Source: CAIKMD01 sp035605975
GTDB taxonomy: Bacteria; Pseudomonadota; Alphaproteobacteria; ATCC43930; CGMCC-115725
Assembly (NCBI GenBank): GCA_035605975.1
Contig: DATNGG010000040.1
Span: forward strand, 1-64,000
Length of the DNA: 64,000 nt
Reading direction: 5' to 3'
Below the pieces are notes generated by a model. The model was not told the origin of the DNA, made no database searches, and saw only the letters and a list, made by a program, of their open reading frames with translations. Position numbers and translations under genes: made by a program. Of this stretch, positions 17,722 to 25,219 are shown one piece after another (position 1 is the first letter of the stretch; every line of letters begins with the position of its first letter).

Positions 17722-18912
17722 ATGCCCCGCCGCAGCGATCGTATTACCGTCAGCCATGTCGGCAGCCTGGTGCGGCCGCCGCGCCTGATCCCGTTCCTCG
17801 AGGCGATGCAGAATGGCGCGTCCTTCGATCGCGCCGCCTTCGCCGCCGCCTTGCGGGAGTCGGTGATCGAGGTGGCGCGGCTTCAGGCCGAGGCCGGGAT
17901 CGATATCGTCAGCGACGGCGAATACGGCAAGGCGATCAACTGGGCCTATTACATCCATGGCCGCTTGACCGGCATCACCAAACGGCCAATGACCGAGGCC
18001 GAGGCAAAGGACCCGCTCGCCATGCCCTTGGGCGGGCGCGACCGCGAGGCGTTTCCCGAATTCTATGGCGAATACGATGCGCGCGTCCTGCGTAATGCGG
18101 GCGCGGCGGTGCGGCCCGTCATCACCGGCGCCATCACCTATTGCGGTCAGGAGGAATTGAACCGCGATATCGGCAACTTGAAAGCCGGGCTCGAAAAGCT
18201 CCCCGGCGTTCAAGGCTTCCTACCGGTCGTCGCGCCGGCGAGCGCGCTGCCCAATGCCAAGAACGAGCATTACAAGGACGAAGAGAGCTATCTCTTCGCC
18301 TTGGCCGACGCGCTCAAGACCGAATACCGTGCCGTCATCGATGCCGGGCTCGACGTTCAGGTCGATGATGCGTTCTTCCCCTATATGTTCGAGCGCCTCG
18401 TGCCGCCGATGACGCTGGCGCAATATCGCCACTGGGCCGAGCTGCGGATCGCGGCATTGAACCGCGCGCTCGAAGGCTTGCCGGTCGAGCGCACGCGCTA
18501 TCACATCTGCTGGGGCAGCTGGAACGGACCGCATATCTTCGACGTGCCCTTGAAAGACATCGTCGATATCGTCACCAAGGTGAAGGTCGGCGCCTTCAGC
18601 TTCGAGGCGGCCAATCCGCGTCACGAGCATGAATGGAAAGTGTGGCGCAACGTCAAGCTCGCGCCGGGCCAGGCGCTGATGCCGGGCGTGATCTCGCACG
18701 CCACCAACATCGTCGAGCATCCGGAGCTGGTGGCCGAGCGCTTGACGCGCTTTGCCGAGATCGTCGGCAAAGAGAACGTGATCGCCGGCACGGATTGCGG
18801 CTTCAGCCAAAGCCCGCTCGCCGGCCGCGTCCACCGCACCATCATGTGGGCGAAGCTCAAGGCGCTCAGCGACGGCGCCGCGCTCGCCACCCGTCAGCTC
18901 TGGGGGCGCTAG
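17722..18912 (+). CDS. MetE-like family II methyltransferase, second of pair
   Basis: A 396-aa protein of the Meth_synt_2 / 'cobalamin-independent methionine synthase II' family, which includes methyltransferases and epoxyalkane:CoM transferases. It opens with ITVSHVGSLVRPPRLIPFLE and has GIDIVSDGEYGKAINWAYYI (~71). The zinc site is complete: His-x-Cys in RYHICWGSWNGPH (~257), Glu in FSFEAANPRHEHEW (~295) and Cys in IAGTDCGFSQSPL (~357). It lacks the N-terminal half of true MetE. An AGAGAGGAGGCACCC site precedes ATG 17722. Together with the upstream homologue it could form a two-enzyme thiol-alkylation or dealkylation step fed by the divergent binding protein. Substrates are not determinable. 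Confidence 0.82.
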   Translation: MPRRSDRITVSHVGSLVRPPRLIPFLEAMQNGASFDRAAFAAALRESVIEVARLQAEAGIDIVSDGEYGKAINWAYYIHGRLTGITKRPMTEAEAKDPLAMPLGGRDREAFPEFYGEYDARVLRNAGAAVRPVITGAITYCGQEELNRDIGNLKAGLEKLPGVQGFLPVVAPASALPNAKNEHYKDEESYLFALADALKTEYRAVIDAGLDVQVDDAFFPYMFERLVPPMTLAQYRHWAELRIAALNRALEGLPVERTRYHICWGSWNGPHIFDVPLKDIVDIVTKVKVGAFSFEAANPRHEHEWKVWRNVKLAPGQALMPGVISHATNIVEHPELVAERLTRFAEIVGKENVIAGTDCGFSQSPLAGRVHRTIMWAKLKALSDGAALATRQLWGR

Positions 18913-18937
18913 CGAAGACTGCTGGATCGGCATCCCG

Positions 18938-19050
18938 CGTCCTTCGACTGCTCCCGCCTCAACGGCGCTCGCGCTCAGGATGAGGCGCTTTTCTTATTGC
19001 CATCAACTCTCTCTCCTCACCCTGAGCTCACGAAGCGCAGTCGAAGGGCG
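18938..19050. repeat. Intergenic inverted-repeat element (GTCCTTCGAC family), copy 2
   Basis: CGTCCTTCGACTGC (18938-18951) and GCAGTCGAAGGGCG (19037-19050) form a 14-bp inverted repeat with one mismatch, enclosing GCTCAGGATGAGGCG and CTCACCCTGAGCTC. Arms and inner motifs match those of the copy at 13144-13317. It lies between the second MetE-like gene and recG, at the right boundary of the accessory block that separates sdhE from recG. Confidence 0.78.
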
Positions 19051-19171
19051 CTGGATATCCATGCAGCGCCGCATGCGAGGCCAACAGCGCTCGGCGGCCC
19101 CTTAACACCGGCTTTGTTGCTTGTTAGAAAGGGCGCTTCCCCGAAGCGCTCTTGAGAAAAGCAGCCGGCGC

Positions 19172-21253
19172 TTGCGACCCGAGATCCTCTTCCCGCTCTT
19201 TGCGCCGGTCACCGCGCTGAAAGGCGTGGGGCCGCGGCTCGGCAAGCTGTTCGAGAAGCTGGGCACGCCGCAGATCGTCGATCTGCTGTGGCATCTGCCG
19301 ACCGGCCTTATCGACCGCCGCTTTCAGCCGAAAATCATGCAGGCGCCCGACGGCGCCATCGCCACGATCGCCGTCACCGTGGATGCGCATCTGAAGCCGC
19401 AGAGCCGGCGCCAGCCCTACCGCGTGCGCTGCCGCGACGAGACCGGCTTCCTCTTTCTCGTCTTCTTTCACGCGCAGACCGATTATCTCGAGAAAATCCT
19501 CCCGCTCGGCGCCAAGCGCGTCGTTTCCGGCAAAGTGGAGCACTTCAACAACCAGGTTCAGATCACCCATCCCGACCATATCCTCTCGCCCGAGGAAGCC
19601 GCCGAGATGAAACTCATCGAGCCGGTTTACGGCCTGACCGCCGGGCTTTCGCCGCGCATTGTACAAAAGGCCGTCGAGGCGGCTTTGGCGCGCGCGCCGC
19701 TTCTGCCCGAATGGCTCGATCCCGCTTACCGCGCGCGCGAGCGCTGGCCAAGCTGGCGCGAGGCGCTCAAAGCGGCGCATGCGCCCGAGCGCGAGGACGA
19801 TCTATCGCCGACGACTCTCCCGCGCCAGCGCCTCGCTTTCGACGAGCTTCTGGCCAATCAGCTCGCGCTCGGCCTCATGCGCGAGCACCGGAAGCGCATT
19901 GCCGGCCGCGCAATCGCGGCGCCCGGCGCGCTGCGCGCCAAGGTGCTGACCGCCCTCCCCTTCGCGCTCACCCCTTCGCAAAAGCGCGCGATCGACGAGA
20001 TCGCCGCGGACATGGCCGAGCCGCAACGCATGATGCGCCTCCTCCAGGGCGATGTCGGCAGCGGCAAGACCGTGGTCGCGCTCGCCGCCATGCTCGATGC
20101 CGTCGAGTTCGGCGCGCAAGCCGCGCTGATGGCTCCGACCGAGATTCTGGCGCGCCAGCACTACGCGACGCTCACCGAGCTCGCCGCCCAATCGGGCGTC
20201 ACCATCGCCTTGCTGACCGGGCGCGAGCGCGGCCGGCCGCGCGAGGCTTTGCTCGAAGGCTTGGCGAGCGGCGCGACCCAGATCGCGGTCGGCACCCACG
20301 CGCTCTTTTCCGAAGACGTGGTGTTCCAGGATTTGGCGCTCGCCGTGGTCGACGAGCAGCACCGCTTCGGCGTCGAGCAGCGCATGGCCTTGGCCGAGAA
20401 AGGCCGCGGCGTCGATATTCTCGTCATGACGGCGACGCCGATTCCGCGCACCTTGATGCTCACGGCCTATGGCGATCTCGAAGCCTCCCGGCTCGATGAA
20501 AAGCCCGCCGGGCGCAAGCCGATCGCGACCCGCACCGTGCCGGTTGAGCGCATCGAGGAGGTGATCGGCGCGGTGAAGCGCGCGCTCGACAAAGGCGCCA
20601 AAATTTACTGGATTTGTCCGCTGGTCGAGGAATCCGAGGCGAGCGACCTCAAAGCCGCGAACGACCGCTTCGCGGAGCTGCGCCAACGCTTCGGCGCGCG
20701 GGTCGGGCTCGTCCACGGCCAGATGAAGAGCGCCGAGCGCGACAAGGTGATGGAGCAATTCGCCGGCACGGGCATCGATCTGCTGGTCGCGACCACCGTG
20801 GTCGAGGTCGGCGTCGATGTGCGCGACGCCACGATCATGGTGATCGAGCATGCCGAGCGCTTCGGCCTCGCCCAGCTTCACCAGCTGCGCGGGCGCATCG
20901 GCCGCGGCAACAAGCCTTCGACTTGCCTGCTCGTCTACACGCCGCCTTTGAGCGCCGCGGCCAAGGCACGGCTCTCGATCCTGCGCGAGAGCGACGACGG
21001 ATTCCGCATCGCCGAGGAGGATCTACGGCTGCGCGGCGCGGGTGAGGTTCTCGGCACGCGGCAAAGCGGCCTGCCCGAGCTGCGCCTCGCCGATCTCGTC
21101 ATCCATGGCGAACTCCTCGCCGCCGCACGTGCCGATGCGCAGCTCATCCTCGCGCGCGATCCGGCGCTCGCCAGTCCGCGCGGCGCGGCGCTCCGGACCC
21201 TGCTTTATCTGTTTGGCCGCGACCACGCGGTGCGCTACATCAGGTCGGGATAA
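19172..21253 (+). CDS. recG: ATP-dependent DNA helicase RecG
   Basis: A 693-aa protein, the same length as Escherichia coli RecG. It remodels stalled forks and Holliday junctions. An N-terminal wedge/OB domain (~1-240) is followed by the helicase core: Walker A LLQGDVGSGKTVVALAAML (~290), PTEILARQHY (~325), the DEQHRFGV box (~390), TATPIPRTLMLT (~420) and motif VI QLRGRIGRG (~585). A TTG start at 19172 is chosen because MRPEILFPLFAPVTALKGVG matches the normal N-terminus of alphaproteobacterial RecG; the frame is open back to 19121 but that extension looks non-native. A repeat element lies just upstream. Confidence 0.96.
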   Translation: MRPEILFPLFAPVTALKGVGPRLGKLFEKLGTPQIVDLLWHLPTGLIDRRFQPKIMQAPDGAIATIAVTVDAHLKPQSRRQPYRVRCRDETGFLFLVFFHAQTDYLEKILPLGAKRVVSGKVEHFNNQVQITHPDHILSPEEAAEMKLIEPVYGLTAGLSPRIVQKAVEAALARAPLLPEWLDPAYRARERWPSWREALKAAHAPEREDDLSPTTLPRQRLAFDELLANQLALGLMREHRKRIAGRAIAAPGALRAKVLTALPFALTPSQKRAIDEIAADMAEPQRMMRLLQGDVGSGKTVVALAAMLDAVEFGAQAALMAPTEILARQHYATLTELAAQSGVTIALLTGRERGRPREALLEGLASGATQIAVGTHALFSEDVVFQDLALAVVDEQHRFGVEQRMALAEKGRGVDILVMTATPIPRTLMLTAYGDLEASRLDEKPAGRKPIATRTVPVERIEEVIGAVKRALDKGAKIYWICPLVEESEASDLKAANDRFAELRQRFGARVGLVHGQMKSAERDKVMEQFAGTGIDLLVATTVVEVGVDVRDATIMVIEHAERFGLAQLHQLRGRIGRGNKPSTCLLVYTPPLSAAAKARLSILRESDDGFRIAEEDLRLRGAGEVLGTRQSGLPELRLADLVIHGELLAAARADAQLILARDPALASPRGAALRTLLYLFGRDHAVRYIRSG

Positions 21254-21294
21254 AGCGCGGACCGCGCCGTTGCACTGACCAAGGGAGGACCGTC

Positions 21295-22311
21295 ATGAAA
21301 CGCTTTGCCTCTTGTCTCGTCGCGGCCGCCGCCTTTGCCGCTGCGCTGGGCTCTTGCGCCGCCGCGCAGGCCGAGACGGTCAAGGTCGGGATCTCGCGCC
21401 TCATGGGCTATGCCGGCGTCCCCGTCGCTCTCGAGCGCGGCTATTTCAAAGCGGAAGGGATCGACGTCAACATGGTCGAGTTCCATTCCGCTGCGCCGAT
21501 CGGCGTCGCGACCGCATCGGGCGATCTCGATTTCGGCATTTCCGGCATGTCGGCGAGCTTTTACAACCTCGCCGCCCAAGGCCAGCTGCGCATCATCGCC
21601 TCGGGCTCGGCCGAACATCCGGGATTTTATTCGCTCATCGTCGTGGTCTCGAACAAGGCCTGGGATGCCGGGCTCAAAACGCCCAAGGACCTCGCCGGCC
21701 ACGACATCGCCATCACCCAGGTCGGCACCAGCCTCCATTACAGCATCGGACTCCTCTCGAAGAAGTACGGCTTCCCGATGAGCGGCGTCCGGGTGAAGCC
21801 GCTGCAATCGAATCCCAACGTCCTCTCGGCGCTGAAGGGCGGCACCATCGACGCGGCGGTCATGCCGACCAGCCCGGTGATGCCGCTCATCGCCAAGGGC
21901 GAGATTCACAAGCTCGGCTACATCGGCGAGATTACCGAGGGTTTCTCGGGATCGATGCTCTTCACCTCGACCAAGATCGCCGAGGAGAAGCCCGATCTCG
22001 TGAAGCGCTTCCTCGCCGCCTACCGCAAGGGAACGCGCGACTTCCACGACGCCTTCGTCGGCCCTAATGGCGAGCACAAGGACGGGCCTTTGGCGCCCAC
22101 CATCATGGCGATCATGTCGAAATTCACCGGCCTGCCGGTGGGCCAGCTCGAGGAATCCATCCCCTATCTCGATCCGCAAGGCGGGGTGAACACCGCCGAT
22201 ATCGCGCGCCAGATCGCCTGGTACAAGTCGCAAAACCTGCTGAAGGGTGATGTGCGCGCCGAGGAACTGGTCGATCACCGCTACGCGCTGCCGCTGCTGG
22301 CGAGCAATTGA
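21295..22311 (+). CDS. ABC transporter substrate-binding protein (NitT/SsuA-like), paralogue of the 46799 gene
   Basis: A 338-aa protein with a signal peptide (RFASCLVAAAAFAAALGSCA then AAAQA, cleavage near residue 24). The mature part, KVGISRLMGYAGVPVALERG then SGDLDFGISGMSASFYNLAA, shows the NMT1/SsuA binding-protein fold. It aligns along most of its length with the protein at 46799 (YFKAEGID/YFGAEGIE, IIASGSAEHPGF/IISGLYSEANGF, KYGFPMSGVR/KYGADLAAMR, YLDPQGGVNTADI/YVDASARLDRRDV), so the two are paralogues. GGGAGG precedes ATG 21295. It stands 41 bases after recG with no transporter partner. Ligand unknown. Confidence 0.86.
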   Translation: MKRFASCLVAAAAFAAALGSCAAAQAETVKVGISRLMGYAGVPVALERGYFKAEGIDVNMVEFHSAAPIGVATASGDLDFGISGMSASFYNLAAQGQLRIIASGSAEHPGFYSLIVVVSNKAWDAGLKTPKDLAGHDIAITQVGTSLHYSIGLLSKKYGFPMSGVRVKPLQSNPNVLSALKGGTIDAAVMPTSPVMPLIAKGEIHKLGYIGEITEGFSGSMLFTSTKIAEEKPDLVKRFLAAYRKGTRDFHDAFVGPNGEHKDGPLAPTIMAIMSKFTGLPVGQLEESIPYLDPQGGVNTADIARQIAWYKSQNLLKGDVRAEELVDHRYALPLLASN

Positions 22312-22330
22312 CCGCCGCCGCTCGCGCGAA

Positions 22331-23020
22331 TTACGGCTCCGTCTTATGCAGCGCGTCGGTCTTGCGCGCCGTGCTCGGGGTGACGATGCCCGTCGAGATC
22401 ACGTATTTGATCGCCTCCTCGACCGAGATGGCCAAGGTCGTCACCTCGCGGCGCGGCAGAAAGACCATGTAGCCCGAGGTCGGGTTGGGCGTCGTCGGGA
22501 CATAAATCGCCACCGCGTCGGCGCCGGCGTGCTCGCCGATCTCGCCTTCGACCGTCGCCGTCACGAAGCCGATGGTCCAGGCGCCGTGCCGCGGCCATTC
22601 GATCAGCACAACCTCGCGGAAGCTGTTGGATTGCTTCGCCAGCACGGTCTCGAAAATCTGCTTCACCGCGCTGTAGACGCCGCGCACGATCGGCATGCGC
22701 GCCAGCACCCGCTCGCTCAAGCGTAGGAGGACGCGGCCCGCCACGCCGGCGGTCGCGGCGCCGATGAGGGTGAGGCCCACCACGGCGACGATGAGGCCGA
22801 TGCCCGGGATGTAGAAGGGCAGATAGGTCTCGGGGTTGTATTCCTTCGGCAGGATCGAGCCGACCGAATTGTCGATGAAGCGGACGAAGGTCCAGGTAAG
22901 ATAGAGCGTCAGCGCGGTCGGGCCGGTAACGAGAATGCCGGCGATGAAATAGCCCCGCAAATGCTCGACCAAGGGCAGCCGGCGCTTCCTACGGGGCGGC
23001 GGCGGCAGCATCTCGCTCAT
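22331..23020 (-). CDS. DUF502 family membrane protein
   Basis: A 229-aa inner-membrane protein. The start LVEHLRGYFIAGILVTGPTA (~16-35) with the first TM, a second TM (IPGIGLIVAVVGLTLIGAATAG, ~70-92), then LSERVLARMPIVRGVYSAVKQ and a soluble C-terminal portion (GYMVFLPRREV) match DUF502. The family's function is unknown, although it is often encoded near recG and glmS in alphaproteobacteria, as here with recG one gene away. GAGGACGG precedes ATG 23020. It is convergent with the binding-protein gene (20-base gap) and divergent from the polyketide synthase gene. Confidence 0.88.
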   Translation of the reverse strand: MSEMLPPPPRRKRRLPLVEHLRGYFIAGILVTGPTALTLYLTWTFVRFIDNSVGSILPKEYNPETYLPFYIPGIGLIVAVVGLTLIGAATAGVAGRVLLRLSERVLARMPIVRGVYSAVKQIFETVLAKQSNSFREVVLIEWPRHGAWTIGFVTATVEGEIGEHAGADAVAIYVPTTPNPTSGYMVFLPRREVTTLAISVEEAIKYVISTGIVTPSTARKTDALHKTEP

Positions 23021-23194
23021 GGAACCGTCCTCGCCGCGCGCGGTTTCTGATCTGCCGCAGGTCGGTCATTCCCGTCCCCGCCCGCGGGGGAGCCGCACTC
23101 GAACATGTGATCCAAAGTGACTGAGCCTTCGGTCTAGTTTGCCCGCAGACAACGCCTCCGACTGCACTCTAACCGCGCGAAGGGATTGCCGCCA

Positions 23195-24241
23195 GTGACG
23201 AACGCCCCGCACCTGCTCGCGCTCGCGACGGCAGTCCCCAAGCACGAGCTCGGCCAGCGCGAGGTCGCGCAGCGTGCCCGCCATGTTTTCGGCCATGCCG
23301 GCGTTGCCAATCTCGACCGCATGGTCGCGGTGTTCGGCAATGCCGGCATCGACACACGCTATTCGACCGTCCCGGTCGATTGGTACGAGCGGCCGCATGG
23401 CTGGGCCGAGCGCAACGCGCTTTACCTCGAGCACGCGCTGTCGCTGATCGATGAAGCGGCGCGCAAGGCGCTGGCCGCGGCCGATCTCGACGCCGCGCAG
23501 ATCGACGCGGTGGTTACCGTCTCCACCACCGGCATTGCGACGCCGAGCCTCGATGCGATGCTGATGGGCCGGCTGCGGCTGCGCAGCGATTTGCAGCGCC
23601 TGCCGGTCTTCGGCCTCGGCTGCGCCGGCGGCGTGCTCGGCCTGTCGCGTGCCGCCGATCTCGCCCGCGCCGCGCCGCGCTCGCGCATCCTCTTCCTCGT
23701 CGTCGAGCTGTGCGCCCTGTGCTTTCGCCGCGGCGATTTCACCAAGAGCAATCTCGTCGCGACCGCCCTTTTCGGCGACGGTGCGGCCGCGGCGGTGATC
23801 TCCTGCGACGGGGACGGACCGGTTCTGGCCGAGGGCGGCGAGTTCACCTGGCCCGATTCGCTCGACATCATGGGATGGGATGTCGCCGAGGACGGGCTCA
23901 AGGCGATTTTCTCGCGCGATATCCCCTCGCTCATCGAGCGCGATCTGCGCGCGGCCACCGACCAGTTCCTCGCGCGGCACGGACGGCATCTCGCCGATAT
24001 CCGGCATTTCGTCTGTCATCCGGGAGGCGCCAAGGTGATCGTCGCGCTCGAACAGGCTTTCGGCCTCGCCGAAGGAAGCCTGCACTCTGCCCGCGAGGTG
24101 CTGAGCGACTTCGGCAATATGTCGGCGGCGACGGTGATGTTCGTGCTGGAGCGGGCGCTGAAGGCCGGCGCGCGCGGAACGATGCTGATGACCGCGCTGG
24201 GCCCCGGCTTCACCGCCGGGTTTCAGCTCCTCGAAACGTGA
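23195..24241 (+). CDS. Type III polyketide synthase (chalcone/stilbene synthase family)
   Basis: A 348-aa homodimeric-type ketosynthase that extends acyl-CoA starters with malonyl-CoA and cyclises the product to pyrones or resorcinols. The catalytic triad is intact: Cys in FGLGCAGGVLGL (~147), His in HFVCHPGGAKVI (~275) and Asn in DFGNMSAATVMF (~308). GTG 23195 is chosen: AAGGGA lies 9 bases upstream, and the protein then begins MTNAPHLLALATAVP, normal for the family. Its stop overlaps the start of the next gene (GTGA), so the methyltransferase-like protein is translationally coupled. An alkylpyrone or alkylresorcinol lipid is the likeliest product, inferred from this pairing in other bacteria. 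No acyl-activating enzyme or tailoring oxygenase adjoins. Confidence 0.93.
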   Translation: MTNAPHLLALATAVPKHELGQREVAQRARHVFGHAGVANLDRMVAVFGNAGIDTRYSTVPVDWYERPHGWAERNALYLEHALSLIDEAARKALAAADLDAAQIDAVVTVSTTGIATPSLDAMLMGRLRLRSDLQRLPVFGLGCAGGVLGLSRAADLARAAPRSRILFLVVELCALCFRRGDFTKSNLVATALFGDGAAAAVISCDGDGPVLAEGGEFTWPDSLDIMGWDVAEDGLKAIFSRDIPSLIERDLRAATDQFLARHGRHLADIRHFVCHPGGAKVIVALEQAFGLAEGSLHSAREVLSDFGNMSAATVMFVLERALKAGARGTMLMTALGPGFTAGFQLLET

Positions 24242-24732
24242 GCTGGGCCGCGCTCATCGTCGCGCTGGTGGCGGTGGAGCGCGCGGCGGAGCTCATCCAT
24301 GCGCAACGCAACACCAAGCGCCTGCTGGCGCAAGGCGCCGTCGAGCGCGGCGCCGGGCATTACAAGCTGATCGTCGCGCTGCACGCCGCTTGGCTGCTCG
24401 CGATCCTCGCCTTTGCGCCGCAAGGGACAGCGCCCCTTTGGGGATGGATCGCGGTTTATCTGCTGCTGCAAGCCGTCAGGCTCTGGGTCCTCGCCACGCT
24501 CGGTCCCTATTGGACGACGCGCGTGATCACCCTGCCGGAAGCGCCGCTCATCAGCGGCGGCCCCTACCGCTTTCTGCGTCATCCCAATTACGCCGTGGTC
24601 ATCGGCGAGATCGCCGTCCTGCCCCTGGCCTTCGGCGAATGGCGGGTGGCGCTCGTCTTCTCGGCGCTCAACCTCGCGCTCCTCGCCTGGCGCGTGCGCA
24701 TCGAGAATGAAACCCTGGCGGAGCGGATTTGA
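24238..24732 (+). CDS. Isoprenylcysteine carboxyl methyltransferase (ICMT)-family protein
   Basis: A 164-aa integral membrane protein with four to five hydrophobic segments and the ICMT signature near the C-terminus: GGPYRFLRHPNYAVVIGE followed by AFGEW and a final amphipathic RIENETLAERI. It begins with GTG at 24238, overlapping the polyketide synthase stop by 4 bases, so the two are co-translated. In Bacillus (BpsB) and Streptomyces (SrsB), proteins of this family methylate the hydroxyl of type III PKS alkylpyrones or alkylresorcinols. The same role is the best hypothesis here; the alternative, true prenylcysteine methylation, has no known substrate in bacteria of this type. Confidence 0.87.
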   Translation: MSWAALIVALVAVERAAELIHAQRNTKRLLAQGAVERGAGHYKLIVALHAAWLLAILAFAPQGTAPLWGWIAVYLLLQAVRLWVLATLGPYWTTRVITLPEAPLISGGPYRFLRHPNYAVVIGEIAVLPLAFGEWRVALVFSALNLALLAWRVRIENETLAERI

Positions 24733-24768
24733 GGTCCGCGCGACTTCGGCCACGGCGACGCGAAGCGC

Positions 24769-25206
24769 TTACCCTCGCTCGATCAGCTCGATCTTGTTCC
24801 CGTCCGGGTCCTCGACGAAAGCAATGTTGACGGTGCCGAATTTCAACGGACCCGGCGCGCGCGGAATCTTGACGCCCTCTTTCTCGAGCACCTTGCAGGT
24901 GCCGTAGATATCGGAAACGCCGATCGCCAGATGGCCGAAGCCCGAGCCGGTCGTATAGGGCTCTTTCTGGTCCCAATTGTAGGTGAGCTCGACCACGGTG
25001 TGGGTCGCATCATCGCCATAGCCGACGAAGGCAATGGTGTAGCGCCCGGCTTCGACCTCGCGCTTGCGCAGCAGCTTCATGCCCATCAGCCGGCAATAGA
25101 AATCGATCGAGCGCTCGAGATCGAAGACGCGGATCATGGTGTGCAGCAGCCGGAAACGGCTGGTGTCGATGCCGGTCGCCGGCTTCGAGCTGGTTTGGGT
25201 GTCCAT
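24769..25206 (-). CDS. gloA: Lactoylglutathione lyase (glyoxalase I)
   Basis: A 145-aa VOC-fold enzyme converting the methylglyoxal-glutathione hemithioacetal to S-lactoylglutathione. The four metal ligands expected of glyoxalase I are in place: His in FRLLHTMIRVFD (~21), Glu in HTVVELTYNWDQ (~70), His in GFGHLAIGVSD (~88) and Glu in NKIELIERG (~140). Spacing and the YTTGSGFGHLAIGV phrase match GloA rather than a generic VOC protein. ATG 25206 has GAGGAGGCATTG before it. It starts 13 bases after lpxB stops and is probably the last gene of the envelope operon, an unusual passenger for that cluster. Confidence 0.92.
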   Translation of the reverse strand: MDTQTSSKPATGIDTSRFRLLHTMIRVFDLERSIDFYCRLMGMKLLRKREVEAGRYTIAFVGYGDDATHTVVELTYNWDQKEPYTTGSGFGHLAIGVSDIYGTCKVLEKEGVKIPRAPGPLKFGTVNIAFVEDPDGNKIELIERG

Positions 25207-25219
25207 CAATGCCTCCTCT

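Noticed and set aside
16639..18912. Split methionine synthase MetE encoded by two genes.
   Set aside because: Both proteins carry their own zinc site and both resemble the catalytic half; neither looks like the N-terminal half of MetE.
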